Assembly (NCBI GenBank): GCA_017644105.1
Contig: JAEPMD010000003.1
Span: forward strand, 96,054-160,053
Direction of reading: 5' to 3'
Length of the DNA stretch: 64,000 nt
Source of the DNA: Rhizobiaceae bacterium
GTDB lineage: Bacteria; Pseudomonadota; Alphaproteobacteria; Rhizobiales; Rhizobiaceae
A program made the position numbers and the translations under genes. The notes beneath the pieces were generated by a model. That model was not told where the DNA came from, ran no database searches, and saw nothing but the letters and a program-made list of their open reading frames with translations. Of this stretch, positions 8,875 through 18,149 are shown piece after piece. Within the stretch, counting starts at the first letter, position 1; the number at the start of each line of letters is the position of its first letter.

Positions 8875-9975
8875 TTAGCGATCCAAAATCGATCTGATTT
8901 CCACAAGATTTGATCTAAATCGCAAAATGTAAAAACCCATTGTTGCCAAATGCGTTGGCATGATCCAACCACTCTCATTTCCGTTCGAAATTAAAGCCGG
9001 TTGAATCTTAAGTGCCGCCACCAATTGTTCTTCCATTTCATCCCATGGACGGTCAAGGTTTCGTTGTGAAACAACTTCCACAAAGTCTGCACGCGCAGCT
9101 TGTAATATACCGTGATAGGCATAGAGTTGACCGAATGCGAACCAAAATCTGTCATCGGCGCGCGTATCAAACCAGCCCGCATTGCTTGTTTCTGAACGAA
9201 TACGCAGGATTGAAGAAGTCGACCCGATGTCAGACGCTATACGGTCAAGGAAGCGAATAAGGTTATCCGCACGCGCATCAAAAACCGTGTCACACTTCAC
9301 AAGACGATCATTGTAGCTGGTCAAATGGCCGATACCCGATCGATAATAACTCTGCGACGGGGTCGTAAAACCAAATGGATCGAGACTAAAGTACCAACGC
9401 TCTTCATCGGTTTGCATCACACCACGTGCATTTTGCAAATCATTGTCAATCTGAGATGTTCCGCGCACACGGCCAAGCGTGTCGACTAGCTCCGCTGTTG
9501 TTCTGCGGATGGCTTGGTTTACACCACGCTGGAAGCTAGCTTTGTTATCAAAATAAGGAGTGCTATCCCAATCAATTCCAAAAAGACCTGCTTTATAAAG
9601 CAAGCTGGAAGATACCCAACCGTTTTGATTAACGTTGAAATCGATCAAATCGCTCGTCACAGTCACAATGCCAGATGGCGCGCAAACATCATTTCCGACA
9701 ACTGTTCCAGGCACCGCGGCTTCTGAGAACTCATACTTGCCGGTGTAATTGGTATCAAAGCCATGCCAGAACTGAGTGGAATATGTAAATGATCCATAGC
9801 CGCCAAGGATCACGATAACCACAAAAGCGATGATTATTTTTAAAATAAGCCCACTTGCCTTAAACAAAGCGATCAGCGCAACAAAGGGGGCAAGGATCCA
9901 AGAGATCAGCTTAGCAATGCCAGCTTTTATCCGGTCAAATAGGTTACCGAAAAACTCAAATATTGGATCAAGCAT
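8875..9975 (-). CDS. DUF2333-like inner-membrane protein, last gene of the AAA+ cassette
   Basis: A 366-residue protein with a hydrophobic region at residues ~24-62 (one or two membrane helices) and the remainder probably periplasmic. Features such as QNGWVSSSLLYKAGLFGIDW, the DPFGFTTPSQSYYRSGI stretch and the FDARADNLIRFLDRIASDIG block match my memory of the uncharacterised DUF2333 family. No catalytic motif is evident. It is the last of five closely packed minus-strand genes, and its start overlaps the end of the preceding gene by 8 bases, implying translational coupling. As the only member with membrane segments, it may anchor a complex formed by the others; this is inference. Confidence 0.72.
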   Translation of the reverse strand: MLDPIFEFFGNLFDRIKAGIAKLISWILAPFVALIALFKASGLILKIIIAFVVIVILGGYGSFTYSTQFWHGFDTNYTGKYEFSEAAVPGTVVGNDVCAPSGIVTVTSDLIDFNVNQNGWVSSSLLYKAGLFGIDWDSTPYFDNKASFQRGVNQAIRRTTAELVDTLGRVRGTSQIDNDLQNARGVMQTDEERWYFSLDPFGFTTPSQSYYRSGIGHLTSYNDRLVKCDTVFDARADNLIRFLDRIASDIGSTSSILRIRSETSNAGWFDTRADDRFWFAFGQLYAYHGILQAARADFVEVVSQRNLDRPWDEMEEQLVAALKIQPALISNGNESGWIMPTHLATMGFYILRFRSNLVEIRSILDR

Positions 9976-11269
9976 GGGTATATCCCCCCTCAGTTTGATA
10001 AAGTCGCGCCCGCAAATCTTGCTTATCTGTTAAATATGTATTTTTGAGTTTAGAAACAACCTGCTCCTTAAACTCATCGCTATAATTTTGATAAACCTCA
10101 TAAAATCCTTGTTTGTCAAAAACAAAGCGCGAGACAAAATCAAACGGTGTTAAACGAGACACCAAGCGATTTACAAGCCATTTTTCATGATGTTTTGGAT
10201 TAGCTCGACACAACATCAGCCATTCGCTTTTGGTGATATCTTTGTTTGACAATTCACCGACATCGTCAATCTTATCGAGCATATCGTGATAATACCCATA
10301 GCGGCCATCGCGCGCGATTTTGCGATTATTACTACGCAACCAGGATCTGATCTTTGGGTCTGACAAATCATCGAACTGAATATTTTCATCTTCATCGCGC
10401 AAAATATCGCGAATGACCATTTCAGCACGATGTTCAAGTAGCTTTGACTTCTTGACCCATTTCTTTCTTGGCAATTGCAGACGGTTCGTTGACTTTAAAT
10501 AGTCAAAAATCCGCGCATGATCATCGATATCAAGATAGCTCACCTGCCAAGGACGAGAGCGACGGAACCCGGGTGCTTTTGAATCACAAATAATCGTCGT
10601 CGTGCGCTCATCTCTAAAGACAAATACACCGCCGAAATGGTTGGCCCAATAAGATCCCTGATCAAAGACTAGATGCTGAGGCACGAGCTCATTATTTCGG
10701 ATATCGCCAGTTTTTGTGGCAAGTTCTACCATGCGATTGAGCATCTCATCATCTCGCCATGCGGTTTTGGACACCTGTAAGTGATCAACGAGCGACCGTA
10801 ATTCATTGGCATCATCGAGCAAGGAATCAGCCGACTTTACCTCAAACGTCACTTCTTCAATGGATAGCAGATCATCGATATCTTCTACCCGCGCAATCGG
10901 GTCGTCAATCTCACCATATAGCGCGTCTTTAATGGTGACCGCATGCAAAGCTCGGCCATTATCTTGAAAAAACTGATGCATCAGCCATGCTGTGTTCGAA
11001 AATTTCGTGTGCACTACAGGCAAATGTTCCTGATCGGGCGACAGGATAATAAAACGGCGATTAACGCCCATTGGGTCGAGATAGTTTTGATCATCCATCT
11101 CATCAGCAATCTCAGGCGAGAAGCCGGTCATATCGATATGAAATTCCTCAAGCGCAGTTGGTTTCAACCCAAAGCCTTCCATGGCCTTGCGGTAGCGATC
11201 AACCAGATAGGACTGACTAACCGGCATAAGTCGGCCATAGATCAGATCATTTTCGTAAAGAAGCTTCAT
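9968..11269 (-). CDS. Unknown 433-residue protein of the AAA+ cassette
   Basis: A soluble, charged protein that I cannot assign; it may belong to the family catalogued as DUF6638, but that is from memory and unverified. It has no signal peptide, membrane helix or recognisable catalytic motif. The N-terminal half is acidic and the C-terminal half basic, with several RSWLRSNNRK-like and WLVNRLVSRL-like helical segments. It starts 4 bases after the AAA+ ATPase gene and overlaps the DUF2333-like gene by 8 bases, so it is firmly part of the operon. A role as substrate adaptor or partner of the ATPase is possible but unsupported by motifs. Confidence 0.6.
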   Translation of the reverse strand: MKLLYENDLIYGRLMPVSQSYLVDRYRKAMEGFGLKPTALEEFHIDMTGFSPEIADEMDDQNYLDPMGVNRRFIILSPDQEHLPVVHTKFSNTAWLMHQFFQDNGRALHAVTIKDALYGEIDDPIARVEDIDDLLSIEEVTFEVKSADSLLDDANELRSLVDHLQVSKTAWRDDEMLNRMVELATKTGDIRNNELVPQHLVFDQGSYWANHFGGVFVFRDERTTTIICDSKAPGFRRSRPWQVSYLDIDDHARIFDYLKSTNRLQLPRKKWVKKSKLLEHRAEMVIRDILRDEDENIQFDDLSDPKIRSWLRSNNRKIARDGRYGYYHDMLDKIDDVGELSNKDITKSEWLMLCRANPKHHEKWLVNRLVSRLTPFDFVSRFVFDKQGFYEVYQNYSDEFKEQVVSKLKNTYLTDKQDLRARLYQTEGGYTHA

Positions 11270-11273
11270 CTAA

Positions 11274-13193
11274 TTACCTATCTGACCACCTGCCATCGGC
11301 ACGCATGGCTTCGATTTCCGCAATCGCACGCTCTCGCTGGCGCTCGCGCCTGATAATATCCTCAACCGCTGCTGCATCGCTTTTATCAGTATATCTAAAC
11401 TCACTATCTGCGTAGCGGTTTATTTCCTGCAAGACCATATCGAGCGTAAACGGCTGGCGCAGTTCGCCGATCATGGCTGATTTCTCATCATAGCTTTTGT
11501 GCATAAAGGCTTCAGGTGTTTCAAACCACTCATCCGGCAATTCAAAATCCATCGCACGCATTTTAATCGCATCTGTTATGTTTTTAATTGCGCGACCGGT
11601 AAAACGCGGTTCTGCGCGTTTAATGGCGTAAAGATAAGCACCAACATCGGCCATGGTTTTGATTGCACCATTGGTCTTTTCAAAATGCTCCCACACAGCC
11701 ACAAGCCCATCTTCCTTAGGCTTATCATGACCTTGATAACTTGCAGAAACTGCCTTTTTGATTTGCTGACCTTCAAACAGGTTATGATCACCGAGATCAA
11801 TCGAGTGGTTCTTGCCAGCAAGTAGCACGAAGATATCAACATAGTCATCTTCGGTTTGCGGTCCATCTACAAGCCAGCGTGCACCTGCACGTTGACGCAA
11901 GGCATCATCGACATTTTCAGGATAGTTCGAGAACATGCCAAATGCGCAATTCCCGCGAACAACTGTGGAAGCGCCCGCAAAGCTTTCCATCAAAACGGCT
12001 GTCACCTCTTGTTGACCCGCGGATGATTTATCATCTGACCGGCGTGCAGCCACTTGGTCAATATCATCGATCGTGCCCAAAGATATCGATCTTGGGTCGA
12101 TGACATTATTGACAAATTCCTTACAGTTCTGGCCGGATTTGCCCTGGTAGGATGAGATTTGATCAACACCAAAATTCTCATAATGGAATGGATAACCTGC
12201 AACTTGGCAGTAATCATTGATCATACCGGCAAGCATTTGAATAAGAATAGTTTTACCCGTACCCGGCATCCCATCGCCAATAAAGGTAAACACAAAACCG
12301 CCATGCTCGACAAACGGGTTCATCTGACGGTCAAAATCATAGGCCATCAGCATTTTAGCTAGCTTAAGCGCTTGATATTTTGCAATGTGATTGCCGATAA
12401 TTTCATTTGGTTTTTTAAAATTCATCACCAAAGGCTTGCGCGCTTTACCGGGCGGTGTTTCAAAACCGTCAAGGTTAAAATCATCCTGCTCAATGCGAAT
12501 ATGGGAATGCTCAAAGCCCTGCAGCGCAACAAACCGGCTTCTGCGCACAAGCAGCGCCGAAATGGTTTCTTCCGCGTAGGATCGGCTTTTGGCAATCAAT
12601 GCCTCATCATCTTTAACGTCATCTAGCGCTTCATCTAATCCAGCGATCACGCTTTTCAGCGCATCTTGTGATGTGTCAAAGTTAAAATCAGGCGCTTCAA
12701 TATCCGCAACACTTTCAGTGTCAGAAGGCAAATGCCGCAGCATATATGCAGCCCAAGTAAACGCTGCAACATATGCGGAAGCTGAAAGTAGGTTCTTAAA
12801 ATTCTTAGCGTCTTCTCCAGAGAGCGGAGACGTAGCATTGCGCGATTGCAAATCTTCCAATCCAGTTGATTGAGAAAACACTTCGGAGACCGCCAAGGCG
12901 ATCGCAGCTCCGCGGCGTGAGCGGAACAATAGATTATGTTGCGGCACCGAAAGCAGCGGATCACTTGCATCGATATTTTGAAGCGTTGACGAGAGTTCAA
13001 CTTCTTGCGTGCGGCGTGTGCCACGAGACGACACAGTGGAAACAAATCGGCGACGTGTTCCGGCAAGGGGCGTCGAGGATTTAGCATCCCCTGTCACCAT
13101 CAAAATAAACCGCGTGACCAATGCCTGAGCCGTGTGATGGTGCTCAGTAATCTGGTCTTCATGAATAGTCGTCAAACCGCTGCTCTGTTCCAT
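11274..13193 (-). CDS. AAA+ family ATPase, central gene of the cassette
   Basis: A 639-residue ATPase. The N-terminal ~260 residues are helical and unlike a known domain. The AAA+ core starts near residue 265, with the Walker A loop GDGMPGTGKTILIQM at about 306-320 and a Walker B-like stretch SLGTIDDIDQVA at about 371-382, where the usual DE becomes DD. A sensor-1-like asparagine occurs in FGMFSNYPENVDD near 424, and arginine-finger candidates follow in DDALRQRAGARW. A C-terminal helical lid (RFTGRAIKNITDAIKMRAM) completes the fold. It is a single-domain AAA+ remodeller without protease or nuclease domains, so it probably acts on a partner protein. The gene sits 3-4 bases from both neighbours. 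Confidence 0.8.
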   Translation of the reverse strand: MEQSSGLTTIHEDQITEHHHTAQALVTRFILMVTGDAKSSTPLAGTRRRFVSTVSSRGTRRTQEVELSSTLQNIDASDPLLSVPQHNLLFRSRRGAAIALAVSEVFSQSTGLEDLQSRNATSPLSGEDAKNFKNLLSASAYVAAFTWAAYMLRHLPSDTESVADIEAPDFNFDTSQDALKSVIAGLDEALDDVKDDEALIAKSRSYAEETISALLVRRSRFVALQGFEHSHIRIEQDDFNLDGFETPPGKARKPLVMNFKKPNEIIGNHIAKYQALKLAKMLMAYDFDRQMNPFVEHGGFVFTFIGDGMPGTGKTILIQMLAGMINDYCQVAGYPFHYENFGVDQISSYQGKSGQNCKEFVNNVIDPRSISLGTIDDIDQVAARRSDDKSSAGQQEVTAVLMESFAGASTVVRGNCAFGMFSNYPENVDDALRQRAGARWLVDGPQTEDDYVDIFVLLAGKNHSIDLGDHNLFEGQQIKKAVSASYQGHDKPKEDGLVAVWEHFEKTNGAIKTMADVGAYLYAIKRAEPRFTGRAIKNITDAIKMRAMDFELPDEWFETPEAFMHKSYDEKSAMIGELRQPFTLDMVLQEINRYADSEFRYTDKSDAAAVEDIIRRERQRERAIAEIEAMRADGRWSDR

Positions 13194-13196
13194 CGC

Positions 13197-14345
13197 CTAC
13201 ACTCCTATAACCTGATTGCCTGAAATCACATAGACGGTGAAACCATTGAAAATTTCAGCTGCTTTCCCATCCGCATAAAGTGCCTGATATGCATCATGCG
13301 GCACTAAGGCGTATTTCTCATAATAACTCACACCCTGGCGCGTGGCTTCTAAATCATCAGTATTAATATGAAATTCTTCACGCGCTGGACTGGATGACCA
13401 AATCCCGCGTTTGGCCGGAATTTCTGCCTTCGAAAATACTTCCTGCATGGTCCACGTCAGAACCCAAGCATTTTCGGGTTTTCGCACATTGGCAAGAATT
13501 TCAGACACGCGCCTATTATTTTCCGTCAACCCGGCTCCATAAAACGGTCCGAAGACAAAACGGCGCAAAAGTTTGGGATGGAGAAAATCAAAGTCTTCAT
13601 CCAAGTTCTGCGCAATCGTTGTTGGACTGAGCGAATAAGAATTATTCTTCTCAACAAAGTCATCAAATTCGAGGGCAAATTGAGGATTGAGCAATCCACC
13701 GACCGGCAATGGGATATTGAGATTTTCCTTCAACTTACCATTTTTAGCGATCAGCATATCTGCAATAGATTTACTTGAATCCTCAATCTTAGCCATATAA
13801 ACAATTGGCAAAGTCCGGCTGCCATCAAAGGCGCCCCAATGCACATGATAAGACGGACGGCCCGTTTTTGAATTGATCGAAACTTCTATTGTTTCTGGCA
13901 AAGTCAGCGAATTAAAAATCTCACCTTTTTGAATATGCTCCAAATAGGTCCGTTCAGCCATATCTTCTTGCTGCTCTTCAGGAAAGCCTTTCCGAGAAAG
14001 GATATGATCAATCATATCAGCTTTTAGCGCATCATGACCTTTCAGCTTAGCCAAACGTTCTTCAGCGCCTTTGCGATCCGCCTCCAGTTCCAGAACATTT
14101 TGAAATATCGGAAAACCACTATCGGCTTGATCAATGCGAAAGCGTTCAACAAACCCGATCCGGTGATGCCAGCAAGAAAAGGTTGCCGCCAATTTTTCAA
14201 TATAAGGCGATAAAGTGCTGCCAATTATTTCATGGCTATAAAGTTCTGAATCATTATTGGATAAAAAGAGACTAAATCCATCCAGAGCGGCATCCATGGC
14301 CTGGAAATACCGCTCAATTGGACTTGAACTATCACGTCGGTTCAA
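13197..14345 (-). CDS. Unknown 382-residue protein of the AAA+ cassette
   Basis: Not recognised. A soluble mixed alpha/beta protein without a signal peptide, membrane helix or clear catalytic signature. Residues 1-130 are mostly helical and charged. The middle (about 145-250) reads as a beta-rich domain (VHWGAFDGSRTLPIVYMAKI), and aromatic-rich segments such as FVFGPFYGAGL lie further on. It begins 17 bases after the coiled-coil gene and ends 3 bases before the ATPase gene, so all are likely made together. The position between a coiled-coil protein and an ATPase suggests a subunit of the same assembly; this is inference only. Confidence 0.6.
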   Translation of the reverse strand: MNRRDSSSPIERYFQAMDAALDGFSLFLSNNDSELYSHEIIGSTLSPYIEKLAATFSCWHHRIGFVERFRIDQADSGFPIFQNVLELEADRKGAEERLAKLKGHDALKADMIDHILSRKGFPEEQQEDMAERTYLEHIQKGEIFNSLTLPETIEVSINSKTGRPSYHVHWGAFDGSRTLPIVYMAKIEDSSKSIADMLIAKNGKLKENLNIPLPVGGLLNPQFALEFDDFVEKNNSYSLSPTTIAQNLDEDFDFLHPKLLRRFVFGPFYGAGLTENNRRVSEILANVRKPENAWVLTWTMQEVFSKAEIPAKRGIWSSSPAREEFHINTDDLEATRQGVSYYEKYALVPHDAYQALYADGKAAEIFNGFTVYVISGNQVIGV

Positions 14346-14362
14346 AACCTGACCCTCAGTGT

Positions 14363-15451
14363 TTATTGTTGCACGTAATCCGCAGCATTATGCTTATCCA
14401 TCACCGCTTGGAAACGGCGGGCAAATGCATCATCGGCCAACTTCTTGCGACGCTGAATATCATCAGTTGCCAGCATGTTTTTCTCATGCATTTCCAACAG
14501 ATCACCAATGTGCTTTTGAGATGCAGCGCCAATGCCTGCCATGGTTTCTTCAGCAGCTGTATCAACAGCGCTTCCAAGCGTGTTGATCTTATGCGCCACA
14601 TCTTGTTGTGCCGCAGTTTTCAACGAATCTTCAAGCGCTTTATAAAGTACAATACGCTGCTCGGTATCAATTGTTAGTTTGTTGATCAGCGTGTTTTGCG
14701 CTGCGATCTGATTGTTTAGTGAATCCACAAATGTTTCAAACATCGAAGTATAGCGTTCAAGAGTTTGACTTTCTGCCAAAAGCTCCTGCTCTTTCGCCAT
14801 CGCCTCATTATATTCAGTTGAAACCTTAGCGCGCTCGGCTTCAAGCTCGGTCCGCTCTTTTTGATCTGTCGATGTCGAGATCTTATTCTCAATATCCATG
14901 AGCATTGGATTAAGCTCATTTATGCGGTTCTGCGTATTTTCAAGCGCTTCCATAGCTGTTTTTCTGCGCTCGATGACTTCAGTCAAACTTGCTTCGGATG
15001 TTTTATATCGTGTTTCCAAAACAGCCTTTTGTTCTTTCAAAATGCCAACGATAGAATCTGACTTTGACAAAAGCTCCTGCAGATTGCCAGCGAGTGACAT
15101 ATTGCGAACACGATCCGAGCGCATACGCTGCATTCTTTGTTTTGAGAAAATACCAATGAATTTCTCATAGGTGGAATAGCTCTTCATGCTTTCAAACTCA
15201 GAACCGAAAACATTGGTCGCATCTTCAAGGCCAATGATCAGGTCAGCAATATTGCCTTCCATGACCTTTTGCTGCTTAAGAACATCTTCAATTCGCGCAT
15301 TTTCGATATCAAATTCTGCATCGCCAATCTTTGTATCTGCTTTCGCAAACTCATCCAGCACCTTGCTAGATTGATCGATTTTGCTACGCATTTCTTCAAC
15401 TTGCGTGCGCGTCTTTTCAATTTCACTATCCAATGATGCAATCGATGCCAT
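14363..15451 (-). CDS. Coiled-coil protein, first gene of the AAA+ cassette
   Basis: A 362-residue, almost wholly alpha-helical protein. Heptad-like patterns run through residues 1-55, 70-115 and 130-270 (for example NRINELNPMLMDIENKIS). There is no signal peptide or membrane segment, and no enzymatic motif. Its sequence is reminiscent of filamentous scaffold or PspA/TelA-like helical proteins, but I see no specific match. It is the first gene of a five-gene unit, with a 126-base gap upstream that must contain the promoter. A self-assembling scaffold remodelled by the AAA+ protein is the simplest hypothesis. Confidence 0.65.
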   Translation of the reverse strand: MASIASLDSEIEKTRTQVEEMRSKIDQSSKVLDEFAKADTKIGDAEFDIENARIEDVLKQQKVMEGNIADLIIGLEDATNVFGSEFESMKSYSTYEKFIGIFSKQRMQRMRSDRVRNMSLAGNLQELLSKSDSIVGILKEQKAVLETRYKTSEASLTEVIERRKTAMEALENTQNRINELNPMLMDIENKISTSTDQKERTELEAERAKVSTEYNEAMAKEQELLAESQTLERYTSMFETFVDSLNNQIAAQNTLINKLTIDTEQRIVLYKALEDSLKTAAQQDVAHKINTLGSAVDTAAEETMAGIGAASQKHIGDLLEMHEKNMLATDDIQRRKKLADDAFARRFQAVMDKHNAADYVQQ

Positions 15452-15577
15452 TTTATCTCCCCGAACAAAGTCTGAAACCAGACCTACCCGTTATATCTGA
15501 ATTGTTACAACTATGTCTCTATGTAAGGCTGCAAGTGATAAAATCAACTTCCAGTACAAAATTCAACTGAATAATCG

Positions 15578-16162
15578 TTATTCGTGGCCAATTGCCTTTT
15601 TCCAGTGAACACGACAATAAGAAACATAGCTTTCATTGCCGCCAACCTGAATTTGTGCACCGTCTTGTACAACATTTCCATCGCCATCAATGCGCACGAC
15701 CATGGTGGCTTTGCGCCCGCATTCGCAGATTGTTCGCACTTCACGCATTTCATCCGCAATCGCCAGCAATACTTTTGATCCTGGAAACAACTCACCTTTA
15801 AAATCCGTCCGCAACCCATAGGCCATAACTGGAATTTTCAACTCATCGACAATCTTGGATAATTGCCAGGCTTGAGCTTCTGTCATGAAATTTGCTTCAT
15901 CCACAAAGACGCAAGCGATTTCGCCGTTTTTCAATTCATCTTTGATGATTTCATACAAATCATCATCCGCGTGAAACGCCGTTGAATCGCTTGAAAGGCC
16001 GATGCGGGATCCAATGCGCCCAGCACTTCCCGCACGATCATCCAGCGCTGCATTGAGCAAAACTGTCCGCATGCCGCGCTCTTGATAATTATACGATGCT
16101 TGCAGAAGCAAAGTCGACTTGCCTGCATTCATTGTCGCATAATTAAAATAAAGCTTTGCCAC
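15578..16162 (-). CDS. tdk: Thymidine kinase
   Basis: Type II thymidine kinase, 194 residues, phosphorylating thymidine to dTMP in the salvage pathway. The P-loop is MNAGKST at residues 11-17, followed by LLLQASYNYQERG as in Escherichia coli Tdk. The Walker B-like VFVDEANFM carries the catalytic glutamate region near residue 87. Zinc-binding positions are visible as a CEC pair near residue 148 and CRVH near residue 183, and the lasso GGNESYVSYC binds the nucleoside. Length and motif order are normal. It is probably transcribed singly, divergent from the HugZ-like gene with about 50 bases between them. Confidence 0.95.
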   Translation of the reverse strand: MAKLYFNYATMNAGKSTLLLQASYNYQERGMRTVLLNAALDDRAGSAGRIGSRIGLSSDSTAFHADDDLYEIIKDELKNGEIACVFVDEANFMTEAQAWQLSKIVDELKIPVMAYGLRTDFKGELFPGSKVLLAIADEMREVRTICECGRKATMVVRIDGDGNVVQDGAQIQVGGNESYVSYCRVHWKKAIGHE

Positions 16163-16212
16163 TGGATAATCTCCCCTATTATGGTGACATACATGCGTTC
16201 AGCTGATGCGAA

Positions 16213-17001
16213 ATGCTACCCACAGATTCCAATATCAACAATATAGTTCAGACGATGAGTGAAAAGAAAATAAATGTCATTCGAGAAACCAATGACGAGG
16301 CACGTGGACTTGCCAAAGAGCTGATCCGCACTGCGCGTTTTGGTGCATTGGCGGTTAATTCCAATAATCCAGGCTTTCCATCGGTCAGCCGCACGCTTGT
16401 TGGTTTAGATACAGATGGTGCACCTCTTATTTTGGTGTCCGAGTTGTCGATCCATACCAAAGCCATTATCGCCGACAACAAAGTTTCAATCCTTTTGGGA
16501 GAACCGGGCAAAGGCGATCCAGTGGCTCATCCCAGAATAACGATCGCATGCAAAGCAAAATGGATTGAACGCTCCGATCCGCGCTTTAAAAATTTGCGAG
16601 CTCGATTTATATCCCGTCATCCAAAAGCGGAACTCTATGTCGATTTCGCTGATTTCAGATTTTATCGTTTAGAACCTGTATCCGCTGATTTAAACGGTGG
16701 CTTTGGCAAAGCATTTTCACTCGCACCCTCAGATTTTTTACTCAACGACGATGTAAAGGCAGACTTTGAAGAATTTGAATTAGAATTCATCACCAAGATC
16801 AACGATGATCATAAATCCAAGATCGAAAAAATTGTATCTGCGCATTTGGGCACGGACAAAAGCAATTGGCGCCTGATGGATATCGATAGTGAAGGTATGG
16901 GGTTTGCGAAATCCGACCGGGTTATCAGGATCAACTTCGATCAAAAGCCAAGATCTCGAGACGACTTGGAAAGTACTTTTTTCAATCTAGCCAATCAATG
17001 A
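16213..17001 (+). CDS. HugZ-like pyridoxamine-phosphate-oxidase-fold protein
   Basis: A 262-residue protein with an N-terminal split-barrel flavin/heme-binding fold (about residues 20-165, with RTARFGALAVNSNNPGFPSV) and a C-terminal DUF2470-type domain. This two-domain layout is typical of HugZ-like proteins; some members degrade or bind heme, and others are flavin-dependent. No signal peptide. The start is uncertain: the ATG at 16213 is used here, but the in-frame ATG at 16255 (MSEKKINVIRET) begins nearer the conserved region, and neither has a good Shine-Dalgarno site. It diverges from tdk and is followed by a strong stem-loop. A link to iron is plausible given rirA a few kilobases away, but no iron box was seen upstream. 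Confidence 0.82.
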   Translation: MLPTDSNINNIVQTMSEKKINVIRETNDEARGLAKELIRTARFGALAVNSNNPGFPSVSRTLVGLDTDGAPLILVSELSIHTKAIIADNKVSILLGEPGKGDPVAHPRITIACKAKWIERSDPRFKNLRARFISRHPKAELYVDFADFRFYRLEPVSADLNGGFGKAFSLAPSDFLLNDDVKADFEEFELEFITKINDDHKSKIEKIVSAHLGTDKSNWRLMDIDSEGMGFAKSDRVIRINFDQKPRSRDDLESTFFNLANQ

Positions 17002-17019
17002 CATTACGACATAGAATAA

Positions 17020-17054
17020 AAAAAGGGCGCGCTAGACAAATGCGCGCCCTTTGT
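17020..17054 (+). terminator. Terminator stem-loop after the HugZ-like gene
   Basis: A perfect GC-rich stem, GGGCGCGC (17025-17032) with GCGCGCCC (17042-17049), extended by AAA/TTT pairs, around a 9-base loop. The plus-strand T-tract is only TTTG, while the A-run on the left (AAAAAAA) would make a stronger T-tract on the minus strand. No minus-strand gene ends here, so it most likely serves the gene ending at 17001. Confidence 0.7.
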
Positions 17055-17188
17055 GCCACACACGGGATAGGGCCCGAAGTGCCGCCGGTCACGGACAAAC
17101 TGACATATGAAACTTGCGTATATCTTATGCGATAACATATTGATAAAAATACAAAAAATACCAATACTTACATCTACTAAGGAAAAAT

Positions 17189-18136
17189 ATGCCTCACAAA
17201 ATCATTTTAGACACCGATCCTGGCATAGATGATTCGTTCGCGATCGCTTACGCAATCGCACATCCAGATATTGAATTGATCGCTCTAACAACAATCTACG
17301 GCAACGTCACGTTAGAGCAAGGAACGGAAAACGCACTTAAACTTTTATCAGCTTTTGGCGGCAAGGCGGACGTTGCCAGAGGTGAAACAGGACCTTTGTC
17401 GATTGAGCAAAATCATCCCAGTGATTATGTCCATGGCAAAAATGGCTTGGGTGAATATGAACTGCCGGAAACGGATGCGCAGCCGGTCGAGCTTTCCGCG
17501 GCAGAATATATTGTCAAAGCCGTCAACGATGCACCTGGAGAAATTACCATTTGCGCCGTCGGGCCGCTCACCAATATGGCTAAAGCGCTTGAATTAGACC
17601 CGACCATCACATCAAAAGTTAAAGAAGTGGTCGTTATGGGTGGTGCAGTGTTCCATGTCGGCAATATCACACCAGTGGCCGAAGCTAACATATGGAATGA
17701 TCCACATGCAGCCGACATCACTTTTGCCGCTGATTGGCCGCTAACACTTGCGCCCATGGATTGCACTATGCCAGTGATATTTACCCGCGAAGATTTGCAA
17801 ATGCTGGCTGATGAAAACCCGAAAATGGGTGCTCCATTACAAGCAATGTCAGAATTCTACATCAAGTTTTATAGAAGCGTTGCAGGACTTCACGGTCTCG
17901 TGCCCCATGACGTGATGGCATTAATGTGGATCACAGCGCCCGGTGCGTTCCATGCACGAAAGGGTGCTTTGGCCGTTGCCAGAGACGGTCCAGCAATCGG
18001 CCAAACGCTTTTCCAAGCGCAAGGCAAAACATCGCTTTCAACGGCATTTGATGGACGCCCAAATCACACTGTTTTGGTCGACACGGATGTCAAAATGTTC
18101 CGTTCGAATTATTTCGGTGTGCTCTGCGCGAAATAA
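17189..18136 (+). CDS. Inosine/uridine-preferring nucleoside hydrolase
   Basis: A 315-residue member of the nucleoside hydrolase family, which splits nucleosides into base and ribose. The calcium-binding N-terminal signature DTDPGIDDS lies at residues 8-16. VVMGGAVFHVGNITPVAEAN near residue 148 and the EANIWNDPHAAD segment supply the ribose-binding residues. His in HDVMALMW near residue 240 matches the catalytic/aromatic base contact position. It is cytosolic and single-copy here, with an AAGGA Shine-Dalgarno site before its ATG. Substrate preference within the family (inosine/uridine or pyrimidines) cannot be settled by reading. It converges with the GH9 gene. Confidence 0.92.
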   Translation: MPHKIILDTDPGIDDSFAIAYAIAHPDIELIALTTIYGNVTLEQGTENALKLLSAFGGKADVARGETGPLSIEQNHPSDYVHGKNGLGEYELPETDAQPVELSAAEYIVKAVNDAPGEITICAVGPLTNMAKALELDPTITSKVKEVVVMGGAVFHVGNITPVAEANIWNDPHAADITFAADWPLTLAPMDCTMPVIFTREDLQMLADENPKMGAPLQAMSEFYIKFYRSVAGLHGLVPHDVMALMWITAPGAFHARKGALAVARDGPAIGQTLFQAQGKTSLSTAFDGRPNHTVLVDTDVKMFRSNYFGVLCAK

Positions 18137-18149
18137 GCTGTTTGGTAAA

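Noticed and set aside
8875..15451. Reading the AAA+ cassette as an anti-phage defence island
   Set aside because: No nuclease, toxin, NAD-depleting or nucleic-acid-modifying domain was seen, there are no mobile elements nearby, and base composition matches the neighbours.
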